Source: Bacteroides stercorirosoris (GTDB lineage: Bacteria > Bacteroidota > Bacteroidia > Bacteroidales > Bacteroidaceae). From it: 64,000 nt of DNA. The notes under the pieces were generated by a model. That model saw nothing but the letters and a program-made list of their open reading frames with translations, had not been told where the DNA came from and searched no databases. This document shows, in pieces, positions 16,981-25,336 of the stretch. The position numbers and the translations under genes are program-made. The DNA is taken from NCBI RefSeq assembly GCF_900142015.1, contig NZ_FQZN01000004.1, forward strand, positions 186,001 to 250,000, written 5' to 3'. The stretch's first letter is position 1. Each line of letters opens with the position of its first letter.

Positions 16981-18873
16981 ATGCGAAAATTTATTAGTGC
17001 AATATTGATAGGGTCTTGTGTATTGACCTATGCCAATGCGCAGACACAGTTTCCGGTCACCAGTCCAGATGGTTCTATATCTTTGGTGTTGAAACTGAAA
17101 GATAAAGAACTTTATTATGAAGTAGAAAAGAACGGAGTGAAGGTATTGGTTGAGGCACCTGTACGTCTGACCATAGATGAATCGGAACTTTGTAACTCGG
17201 TCGAAGTTCTGTCTTCGGATACATATAAGACGGATAATACTTATCCTATCCGGGGTAGTCATTCTTTGGCAGTAGATAAAAGCAATGGACAAATTATCAA
17301 GTTACGAAATAACAGTTTGAAGACCGATTTCTCTTTGGAGGCGAGAGCTTATAACGATGGTGTTGCTTTTCGGATGATACTTTCCGGTAAGCAAGGAGAA
17401 ATAAGAACGCCGGATGAACATACCTTATTTACATTGCCGGTGGGGAGTACGGTGTGGTATCATGATATGTATTGTCACTATGAGGGCATCCATCAGAAAA
17501 AGGATATTTCTGAAATCATGCAGGGAGAATGGGCTGCTCCTCCGGTAACGGTGCAATTGCCGGGAGAATCCGGTTATCTTTGTATAACAGAATCTGCTTT
17601 GATGAATTATGCCGGTATGTCATTACAAGCAAATGGTAAGAATGGTTTTGAAACGAAACTGGGACATGCACAACCGGCCGGATATCCTTTTGCCCATGAT
17701 TATAGTCTGGCAGAAGCCCGGCGGTTATCGAAACCGGCAGCTTTGGCAGGTACTATAATAACTCCCTGGCGTACAATCATAATAGCTGATAATCTGAATG
17801 AGTTGGTGAATTCCGATTTGATAACCAACCTGGCTCCGGCACCGGATAAACGACTATTCCCGAAAGGAATAAATACTGACTGGATTAAACCGGGACGTTC
17901 TGTATGGTGCTGGCTGGATGGTGGAGCACGGACAGTGGAGGGAATGAAAGAATTTTCTAAACTGGCCGGAGAGTTAGGGTTTGAATATAATACGGTAGAT
18001 GCTTTTTGGTATCGCTGGACAGATGAACAGTTAAAAGACTTGGTGGATTATTCGGCTCAGTTTGGAGTTAAAATCTGGTTATGGCGTCATGGCCGCGATA
18101 TGCGTGATCCTCAAAAACGCAAAGAACTGTTTGAGCGTTGTCGCAGACTGGGAATTGTCGGCTTGAAACTCGACGCATTCTCACATGAGTCAAAGGAATT
18201 TGTCGATTTATATCAGTCATGTCTGAAAGAAGCGGCAGAATATAAACTGATGCTAAACATTCATGGCAGTAATAAACCTGCGGGTGAAGTGCGTACATGG
18301 CCGAATGAGATGAGTCGTGAAGGCATTCGTGGTTTGGAATATGGTAAAAATCAGTATGAGTGGAGTACGCATAATACCACTTTGCCTTTCACCCGTCTGG
18401 TAGCAGGAGCCGGAGATTATACCCCCGTTGTTTTTGGAGAGCGTCGTTTGGAAACTTCTTGGGTGCATCAGGTGGCTACGGCACTTGTTTTCAACTCCTC
18501 TGTCATATTCTTCGGTTCACATCCGAAAACGATGCTGGATAATCCGGCTGTGAAGTTGCTGAAGCAAATACCTGCTACCTGGGATGAGACGGTGGTATTG
18601 CCATCCAGTCGGATAGGTGAGGTTGCTGCATTTGCACGAAGAAGCGGGAAGACTTGGTTTCTGGCGGTGCTGAATGGACAAGAGGAACGTTCCCTGCAAT
18701 TTCCCTTATCATTTTTGGGTGACGGATGGTATGAAGGAATGGTTCTGAATGATCGGCCGTCGGATGCTGCCGCTATCAAGACAGAGCGCGTCTTCTGTAG
18801 AAAGTCTGATGCGCTGACGGGGCACATGCGTACAGGTGGTGGATATATTGTGATGTTTACTCCTCAAGAATAA
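16981..18873 (+). CDS. GH97 glycoside hydrolase, retaining type
   Basis: The protein has 630 residues from ATG 16981 (an in-frame GTG lies at 16975), with a signal peptide ending ANAQ. An N-terminal beta-sandwich (about 22-270, including EARAYNDGVAFRM) is followed by a barrel. GLKLDAF places Asp398 where retaining GH97 members, such as the characterised Bacteroides alpha-galactosidase, carry the nucleophile. Inverting SusB-type members use Glu elsewhere. Other family marks are LNIHGSNKPAGEVRTWPNE, REGIRGLEY and the calcium-site region NTTLPFTR. It probably removes alpha-galactose or a related sugar in the periplasm. A second GH97 follows after 22 bases. Confidence 0.9.
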   Translation: MRKFISAILIGSCVLTYANAQTQFPVTSPDGSISLVLKLKDKELYYEVEKNGVKVLVEAPVRLTIDESELCNSVEVLSSDTYKTDNTYPIRGSHSLAVDKSNGQIIKLRNNSLKTDFSLEARAYNDGVAFRMILSGKQGEIRTPDEHTLFTLPVGSTVWYHDMYCHYEGIHQKKDISEIMQGEWAAPPVTVQLPGESGYLCITESALMNYAGMSLQANGKNGFETKLGHAQPAGYPFAHDYSLAEARRLSKPAALAGTIITPWRTIIIADNLNELVNSDLITNLAPAPDKRLFPKGINTDWIKPGRSVWCWLDGGARTVEGMKEFSKLAGELGFEYNTVDAFWYRWTDEQLKDLVDYSAQFGVKIWLWRHGRDMRDPQKRKELFERCRRLGIVGLKLDAFSHESKEFVDLYQSCLKEAAEYKLMLNIHGSNKPAGEVRTWPNEMSREGIRGLEYGKNQYEWSTHNTTLPFTRLVAGAGDYTPVVFGERRLETSWVHQVATALVFNSSVIFFGSHPKTMLDNPAVKLLKQIPATWDETVVLPSSRIGEVAAFARRSGKTWFLAVLNGQEERSLQFPLSFLGDGWYEGMVLNDRPSDAAAIKTERVFCRKSDALTGHMRTGGGYIVMFTPQE

Positions 18874-18895
18874 TTAGTGATTAACGATAAATACC

Positions 18896-20842
18896 ATGAG
18901 AAAACTATTGAGCGCAGCAATGTTGCTGCTGGCGGTATTGATGGCCGCTTGTACGGCTCCCGACACATGGGAGCTGGTGTCTAAGGACAATAATATCCGT
19001 TTCGTTCTGGAAAACAGAAAGGACAAAGGTGAAGTGAATCTTAGCTATTCTGTTTATTATAAGGATACGCTGGCGGTGGAGAAATCTCTTTTGGGGCTGG
19101 TGATGGATGATTGCGAATACGGAAAAGATGCGCAGTTTGTTTCCGCTTCCCCTGTAAAAGACATCAATGACGCTTACCGGCTGAAATCTGGAAAGCAGCT
19201 GAGCACTGCGGACAATTGTCGTGAGCAGACATTTACTTTCCGTACTCAAGAGGGGAAACAATTCAATCTCATTGTGCGGGCATACAATGACGGTGTTGCT
19301 TTCCGTTATGGATTTCCGGAGGCTGACGGACAGATGCATACCATCCGGACAGAGCATACGGAGTTTGCCGTACCCGTGAATGGTAAGGCATGGATACATC
19401 CATACGATTGGAACGAACGCCGCAAGCCGAGCTATGAGCAGTATTGCCGGAACGAAATAGATATCCGTTCGGAGTGCGGGCACGGACGTGGCTGGGCATT
19501 TCCCATGCTGTTCAATACCAACAGAGTTTGGATGATGATAACAGAAGCCCATTTGGATGGCTCATATCCTGCCACCCATGTTGATAATGCCGGAACAGAC
19601 AAGGCTTATAAAATCCGTTTCCCGGAAGTGGAAGAACCCATCATTCCCGATGCAGTGGAGCCGGTATCTGAATTGCCCTGGTTCACTCCCTGGCGGGTTA
19701 TTATCGTAGGAGACAACCTGAATACGATCTTCCGGACGCAGATAGTTTCACACTTGAATCCGTCCTCGGTAGTGGAAGATGAGTCTTGGATAAAAGCTGG
19801 ACGCGCTTCTTGGAGCTGGTGGTCTAATGGCGGTACTCCTCGTGATTATAAGGCACAGTTGAAGTACGTAGATCTCAGTGCCGAGATGGGTTGGGAGTAC
19901 ATGCTGATTGATGCCGGCTGGCAGCGCATGGGTAATGGCGGAACCATGGAAGACGTGGTGAAGTATGCGCAGCAGAAGGGTGTTGGTGTCTGGTTGTGGT
20001 ATCACTCCGGTGCGGGACGTGACAACGATTCTGTACCTGTGCATCGCCTGATGAGTGACCCTGAATTGCGCCGTGCCGAGATGAAGCGCATCAGTGAAAT
20101 AGGAGTGAAAGGCATCAAGGTCGATTTCTTTGATACGGACAAGCAGCGGATTATCCGGCTTTATCCGGCATTGCTGAAAGATGCCGCTGACCATCACCTG
20201 CTGGTAGACTTGCACGGGGCGACTTTACCCCGTGGCTTCGAGCGTACCTACCCGAATATGCTGACCACCGAAGCCATCCGCGGTGCGGAACCCCTGGGAC
20301 GTCAGGAACGTTGTGACCGGGCTGCCGGACACAATGCCACAGTTCCTTTCACACGCAACGTTGTAGGCTCGATGGATTATACTCCGGTGACCTTCTCCGA
20401 CAAAGTCCGCCAGGGGGTGCCTGCCCTGCGCAAGACAACCATGGGACATCAACTGGCGCTGGCCGTTGTCTTCGAATCCGGTTTCCAATGTCTGGCGGAT
20501 AAGGCGGAATCTTATCTTTCGCTGCCGGAGCAACCGAAACAATTCCTGAAAGAGGTTCCGGCTGCCTGGGATGAAAGCTGCCTGTTGGCCGGTTATCCGG
20601 GAGACTATGCAGTGGTGGCGCGTCGTGCGGGTGATGTATGGTATATCGGTGGCATCAGTGGTAAGGAAGAAGAGCGGGAAATAGAGTTTGCCCTGCCTGA
20701 AGGATGTGTCGGTAAATCATTTACGATGATTACAGACGGAGGAGATAAAGACAGTTTCGGCTATATGCCTGTAGAGAATGCGAACGGGACGGTGAAGGTG
20801 AAAGTGCTGCCGAATGGTGGTTTTGCCGGCATTATCCGCTGA
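18896..20842 (+). CDS. GH97 glycoside hydrolase, lipoprotein, retaining type
   Basis: The protein has 648 residues with an SPII signal ending LMAAC (Cys19), so it is lipid-anchored, unlike the first GH97. The beta-sandwich (VRAYNDGVAFRYG) is followed by a barrel with WSWWSNGGTPRD, YMLIDAGW and GIKVDFFD, placing Asp410 as nucleophile of the retaining subgroup. LLVDLHGATLPRGFERTYPN and EAIRGAE follow. Sequence similarity to the first GH97 is limited to motifs, so the two probably act on different linkages rather than being a recent duplication. Its base composition is intermediate between the AT-rich genes before it and the GC-rich ones after it. Confidence 0.9.
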   Translation: MRKLLSAAMLLLAVLMAACTAPDTWELVSKDNNIRFVLENRKDKGEVNLSYSVYYKDTLAVEKSLLGLVMDDCEYGKDAQFVSASPVKDINDAYRLKSGKQLSTADNCREQTFTFRTQEGKQFNLIVRAYNDGVAFRYGFPEADGQMHTIRTEHTEFAVPVNGKAWIHPYDWNERRKPSYEQYCRNEIDIRSECGHGRGWAFPMLFNTNRVWMMITEAHLDGSYPATHVDNAGTDKAYKIRFPEVEEPIIPDAVEPVSELPWFTPWRVIIVGDNLNTIFRTQIVSHLNPSSVVEDESWIKAGRASWSWWSNGGTPRDYKAQLKYVDLSAEMGWEYMLIDAGWQRMGNGGTMEDVVKYAQQKGVGVWLWYHSGAGRDNDSVPVHRLMSDPELRRAEMKRISEIGVKGIKVDFFDTDKQRIIRLYPALLKDAADHHLLVDLHGATLPRGFERTYPNMLTTEAIRGAEPLGRQERCDRAAGHNATVPFTRNVVGSMDYTPVTFSDKVRQGVPALRKTTMGHQLALAVVFESGFQCLADKAESYLSLPEQPKQFLKEVPAAWDESCLLAGYPGDYAVVARRAGDVWYIGGISGKEEEREIEFALPEGCVGKSFTMITDGGDKDSFGYMPVENANGTVKVKVLPNGGFAGIIR

Positions 20843-20873
20843 TAATAATACTATAATAATCAAGAGAAAAAGA

Positions 20874-23024
20874 ATGAAGAAGAGATTGATTCTGGGGGCG
20901 ATGGCCCTGTTGATGTTACTTCCTGCCAAAGCACAGATTGCTTGGCAGCAAGTGGAGCCCGGCGTTTGGAAAGGCGTTGTGGGTACTCCGGAAGAATATT
21001 CATTGTTGAGTGTGGCGGGTGTGGCGCCTCAGAAGGAAGGTTTCAGCCGTCTGCCCGAAGTGGCGTTGCCCGGACTGGCGAATGAAATAGTGGGCGTAAT
21101 CCAGGATGGCAAAACGAGTCTTCGCATCCCCTTGCAGCGGAAAGAGCAGTTGTACGGCTTCGGACTGAACTTCCAGACTGTGCATCAGCGTGGTAAGATA
21201 CTGAACCTGCATGTAGACCACTACGGTGGCCGTGACAACGGGCGTACACATGCTCCGGTGCCATTCTACATTTCCAGCCAGGGATATGGCGTGCTCATCA
21301 ACTCTGCCCGCTACCTGACGGTATATGCAGGCAGCGGTGCCCGCAAGGACAGTCCGAACGCTCCGGTTGCGAAAGACCGTAACATGGATAAGACGTGGAC
21401 GTCAGCCCCTTATTCGGATGCCGTTTCCATTCTTGTTCCTGCTCCGGGGGCGGAGATTTACTTGTTTGCCGGACCCACTCCGATGGATGTCATCCGGCGT
21501 TACAACCTGTTCTGCGGTGGCGGTACCTTGCCTCCACGCTGGGGACTGGGCTTTACTCAACGTACAAAGAAGCTCTATACGGCCGATGATGTGAAGAAAG
21601 AGGCGGACGAGTTCGAGCAGCGCGGCTTCCCGCTGGATTTTATCGGACTGGAACCGGGCTGGCAAAGCAAGGCATACCCTTGCACGTTTGAGTGGGATGC
21701 TACCCGTTACCCCGATCCTGCCGGTTTCGTGAAAGAGATGGCGGACAAGGGCGTGCGCATCAACTTATGGACTAACCCGTATGTATCTCCCGAATCGAAG
21801 ATATATAAAGAAATGTATCCGGTCAGCGGTTCGCACACGGTGTGGTGCGGCATCGTGCCCGACCTGGCAGGCGGGAAAGCCCGTAAAATCTGGATGGATA
21901 AGCTGGAGCAGGAGCATGTGAATATCGGCGTCAGCGGTTATAAGATAGATGAAGTAGACGGCTACGACCGTTACGTCTGGCCTGACGTGGCAACCTTCCC
22001 CAGCGGAATAGCGGCCGAGCAGATGCGCCAGACTTACGGACTGTGGGTGCAGCGCACCACCGCGGAACTCTATAAGAAGCGCAACCAGCGCACCTTCGGA
22101 CTGGTTCGTGCGTCGAATGCCGGTGCCGCTTCTTTCCCCTACGTGATTTATAACGATTATTACAGTCACCAGGACTTCATCACGGCTCTGATAAACTCCG
22201 GTTTCAGCGGTGTGCTTTGGACTCCGGAAGTACGCAGCTCCAAGTCGTCTGAGGACTGGTTGCGCCGTTTCCAGTCCGTGGTGTTCTCGCCGATGGCGAT
22301 GATTAACGCCTGGGCAAGCGGGACAAAACCCTGGACTTTCCCCGAAGTGGAGAAACAGATAAAGGAATATGCCATGTTGCGTATGCAGATGATGCCGTAT
22401 TGGTATTCGGAGTTCGCACGTTATCATTTCGACGGCATCCCTCCGTTCCGTGCCATGAATCTGGAGCCGGGCTTTAATCCCGAACAGGGAAGCGCAGCGA
22501 AGTTGTCCGATGCCCATCTGGAGGATAATCCGTATCTGGAGGCAGTGTCGAAGGAGATTAAAGACCAGTATATGGCGGGCGAATACTTGTTGGTGGCTCC
22601 GATGTTCACCGGACAGAAAGAGCGCACGGTGGTGTTGCCGAAGGGGGACTGGTATGACTTCTATACGGGTCGCTACGTGGGCAATGGTGAGAAAATCACT
22701 GTCACTCCGGGGCTGGACCGCATTCCGGTGTATGTGAAGGACGGCGCCGTCCTGCCATTCATGGAACCGCGCCTGCACGCGCCGAAAGCAGGGGAGAAGG
22801 TGAATCTGGAAATCCGCCATTACGGAAAGGCGGACGGGGCTTACCGCCTGTATGACGATGACGGCGAAACCTTTGACTACGAAAAGGGGGCTTACTCCTG
22901 GCGCGATATCAAGGTGACGCGCGACAAGAAGGGTAAGCTGAAAGGCACTATCTCCAAAGCAGAGAAGGGCAAGCCGAACAGCATAGCCAATGTGACTTGG
23001 AAGTTCATGACGGAAACAGAATGA
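20874..23024 (+). CDS. GH31-family alpha-glycosidase
   Basis: The protein has 716 residues from ATG 20874, giving a signal peptide (MALLMLLPAKAQ); an in-frame start at 20814 would overlap the GH97 gene. Features are GLNFQTVHQRG (N-terminal beta domain), LPPRWGLGFTQR, FDFIGLEPGW-like DFIGLEPGW, and GYKIDEVDG with Asp359 as the retaining nucleophile. The acid/base is tentatively Asp434 in DYYSHQD, not the usual W-x-G-D arrangement. A proximal C-terminal domain (YTGRYVGNGEKITVTPGLDRIPVYVKDGAVLPF) is typical. GH31 members act on alpha-glucosides, alpha-xylosides or alpha-galactosides. This one is not easily assigned, though the cluster favours galactosides. Codon use is clearly GC-richer than in genes before 19 kb. 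Confidence 0.88.
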   Translation: MKKRLILGAMALLMLLPAKAQIAWQQVEPGVWKGVVGTPEEYSLLSVAGVAPQKEGFSRLPEVALPGLANEIVGVIQDGKTSLRIPLQRKEQLYGFGLNFQTVHQRGKILNLHVDHYGGRDNGRTHAPVPFYISSQGYGVLINSARYLTVYAGSGARKDSPNAPVAKDRNMDKTWTSAPYSDAVSILVPAPGAEIYLFAGPTPMDVIRRYNLFCGGGTLPPRWGLGFTQRTKKLYTADDVKKEADEFEQRGFPLDFIGLEPGWQSKAYPCTFEWDATRYPDPAGFVKEMADKGVRINLWTNPYVSPESKIYKEMYPVSGSHTVWCGIVPDLAGGKARKIWMDKLEQEHVNIGVSGYKIDEVDGYDRYVWPDVATFPSGIAAEQMRQTYGLWVQRTTAELYKKRNQRTFGLVRASNAGAASFPYVIYNDYYSHQDFITALINSGFSGVLWTPEVRSSKSSEDWLRRFQSVVFSPMAMINAWASGTKPWTFPEVEKQIKEYAMLRMQMMPYWYSEFARYHFDGIPPFRAMNLEPGFNPEQGSAAKLSDAHLEDNPYLEAVSKEIKDQYMAGEYLLVAPMFTGQKERTVVLPKGDWYDFYTGRYVGNGEKITVTPGLDRIPVYVKDGAVLPFMEPRLHAPKAGEKVNLEIRHYGKADGAYRLYDDDGETFDYEKGAYSWRDIKVTRDKKGKLKGTISKAEKGKPNSIANVTWKFMTETE

Positions 23025-23054
23025 TAACTCATAATAATTTAACCACGAAGCAGA

Positions 23055-25220
23055 ATGAAGAACCTGTTAACTACCTGTTTATTCCTTTGCTGCCTCCTCG
23101 CAGTGCGTGCGGCAGACAATCCTAACGTGAAGAAACTCTTCACCGTGACATCCGGCGAGCTGAAACTTACCTTCATGGTGGGTACGGACAACCGCCTTTA
23201 TCAACTGGCCTTTGGCGATGCCTCCCGCGAAGTGACGCCTCCCGCCAAGATGCCCTCGCGCGAGTGGGAATTCCTGCCGCCTTACGGGAATGGCGTACTG
23301 ACGGAACCGGCCATCCAGGCCACCCACGTAGACGGAAACACCTCTACGGAACTCCACTACACAGCCCACCGCACCGAGACGCTGGCACCGGGTGTGGAAC
23401 AGACGGTCATCTCTCTGAAAGACCCCGCCTATCCGTTTTCGGTGGACATCTACATTAAATGCTATGCGGACAATAGCATGATGGAGATTTGGAATACCGT
23501 CACCCACAACGAGAAAGGGAAAGTCGTGTTGCACCGTTTCGCCTCCGCCTCTCCGGTGGTGAAGGCGAAGGAGTATTGGCTTACCCAGTTTGCGGGCAAC
23601 TATAAGCGCGAAGCGACCCTGAGCGAAGAGCGCCTTTCGGAAGGCGTCAAGATACTGGACTCCAAGTTGGGCGTCCGTGCCCATCAGATGCGTATTCCTT
23701 CTTTCATTCTCAGTCTGGGCGGTCAGGCGCGGGAGAACGAAGGGGAAGTGCTGGCGGCTTCGCTACGTTGGAGCGGCAGTTTCCAGTTTGCTTTCGATAT
23801 GGACTGGAACAAGAACCTGCGCCTGCTCACCGGCATGAATCCGCTGGGCTCGCAGTACAACCTGGAACGTGGAGGAACGTTCGCCACACCTGCCATTCTC
23901 TACGCTTATAGTCGGCAGGGCAAGGGCGAAGCCAGCCGCCGTTTCCACCGTTGGGCCATGGCGAATGCCGTTCGCGATGCGGAGAAAGACCGCCCCGTGC
24001 TGCTGAACAACTGGGAGGCTACGCACTGCGATTTCGATGAAGCCCGTCTGAAACAACTCTTTGACGGTGCCCGCCAGACGGGTGCGGAACTCTTCCTGCT
24101 GGACGATGGCTGGTTTGGTAACGGCCCTTACTCCCGCGATGATGATAAACACGGGCTGGGCGATTGGGAACCTTCCACGAAGAAGTTGCCCCGCGGCTTG
24201 TCGTACATTGCCCGTGAGGCTCTGAAGCGTAAAGTCGGTTTCGGCATCTGGCTGGAACCTGAGATGGTGAATCCGCAGAGCGAACTTTATCAGAAGCATC
24301 CCGATTGGATCATCACCCAGCCGGGACGTGAACCGATACTCGGCCGTCATCAGGAGATTCTCGACCTGACCCGTCCCGAAGTACAAGCTTACGAGTGGGA
24401 CATCATAGACCGGACCTTGCGCCCCAATCCGGACATCACGTATGTGAAGTGGGATTGCAACCGTTACATCACCCAGCCGGGTTCGTCCTACTTGCAGTCT
24501 GCCGACCAGAGCCACCTGTGGATAGACTATAACCGGGCGCTCTACCGGCTGATGGATCGTTTTGCTAAAGGCTTCCCAAACGTGATGGCGATGCTTTGCG
24601 CCGGTGGTTCGGGACGTGTGGATTATGGTGCGATGCCTTATTTTCACAGCTTCTGGCCCAGCGACAACACTGACCCGTTGGGACGCATCAAGATACAGTG
24701 GGGTTTCTCACACTTTTTTCCTGCCAATACGATTTCGGCCCACGTCACCCGCATGGGCAAGCGCCATCTGAAAATGGCGATAGACGTAGCGTTGAGCGGG
24801 GCATTCGGCATCGACCTGGCACTGGACAAGGCCACTGCGGAGGAGCGTGCGCAGATAGCCGATGCGGTGAAGCTGTACAAAGAGCGCATCCGTCCGCTGG
24901 TGATGCGGGGCGAACTTTACCGGTTGGTGTCTCCTTACGAGTCTCCGTTGGCATCTTTGAGTTATGTCTCTACGGATAAGAAGCAGGCGGTGGTCTATCT
25001 CTATCAGACGAAGGACGGCCGTGAAGCCCGGGTAAAGCTGGGTGGACTCGATGCCGGGAAGAAGTATCGCATTGAAGAAGTGAGTCTGTCCGAGGGCATG
25101 GCTTCGCGTTTCCCGGCAAACGGCAAGGTGCTGACGGGGGCGGAATTGATGAAGCAAGGACTGGAGAACCCACTGAATGCGCAGTTTGAAAGTGCAGTAC
25201 TGATGGTAGAGACGCTTTAA
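23055..25220 (+). CDS. GH36 alpha-galactosidase
   Basis: The protein has 721 residues, normal for the family, with a signal peptide ending VRAA. The N-terminal beta-supersandwich (about 25-280) carries RREF-type core elements. The barrel contains NNWEATHCDFDE, LFLLDDGWFG, FGIWLEPEMVNP, YVKWDCNRY with nucleophile Asp467, and WPSDNTDP with acid/base Asp537. CAGGSGRVDYG and SAHVTRMG are further GH36 marks. It releases terminal alpha-1,6-galactose from oligosaccharides with retention. It sits 30 bases after GH31. Overlapping activities with GH27 and the GH97 pair suggest the target glycan carries several different alpha-galactosyl linkages. Confidence 0.93.
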   Translation: MKNLLTTCLFLCCLLAVRAADNPNVKKLFTVTSGELKLTFMVGTDNRLYQLAFGDASREVTPPAKMPSREWEFLPPYGNGVLTEPAIQATHVDGNTSTELHYTAHRTETLAPGVEQTVISLKDPAYPFSVDIYIKCYADNSMMEIWNTVTHNEKGKVVLHRFASASPVVKAKEYWLTQFAGNYKREATLSEERLSEGVKILDSKLGVRAHQMRIPSFILSLGGQARENEGEVLAASLRWSGSFQFAFDMDWNKNLRLLTGMNPLGSQYNLERGGTFATPAILYAYSRQGKGEASRRFHRWAMANAVRDAEKDRPVLLNNWEATHCDFDEARLKQLFDGARQTGAELFLLDDGWFGNGPYSRDDDKHGLGDWEPSTKKLPRGLSYIAREALKRKVGFGIWLEPEMVNPQSELYQKHPDWIITQPGREPILGRHQEILDLTRPEVQAYEWDIIDRTLRPNPDITYVKWDCNRYITQPGSSYLQSADQSHLWIDYNRALYRLMDRFAKGFPNVMAMLCAGGSGRVDYGAMPYFHSFWPSDNTDPLGRIKIQWGFSHFFPANTISAHVTRMGKRHLKMAIDVALSGAFGIDLALDKATAEERAQIADAVKLYKERIRPLVMRGELYRLVSPYESPLASLSYVSTDKKQAVVYLYQTKDGREARVKLGGLDAGKKYRIEEVSLSEGMASRFPANGKVLTGAELMKQGLENPLNAQFESAVLMVETL

Positions 25221-25226
25221 ATAAAC

Positions 25227-25306
25227 TGCGCCCCCGCAGGGGTATGCTCCTGCACCCCCGCTGGGTTACGCCCCTGCACCCCCGCTGGGTTATGCCCCCC
25301 TGCACC
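25227..25306 (+). repeat. GC-rich tandem repeat, about 24-bp units
   Basis: Three full units plus the start of a fourth lie between GH36 and the six-hairpin gene: 25227-25250, 25251-25274 and 25275-25300, then TGCACC. Unit core: TGCACCCCCGCTGGGTTACG followed by CCCC. Units 2 and 3 differ by one internal base plus two extra C. Unit 1 has CAGGGG where the others have CTGGGT. The repeat lies just upstream of a gene start and is open in the same frame as the downstream gene, but its composition makes translation from further upstream unlikely. Confidence 0.85.
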
Positions 25307-25336
25307 TCAACTTTAATCATTAAATACAATAATCTT

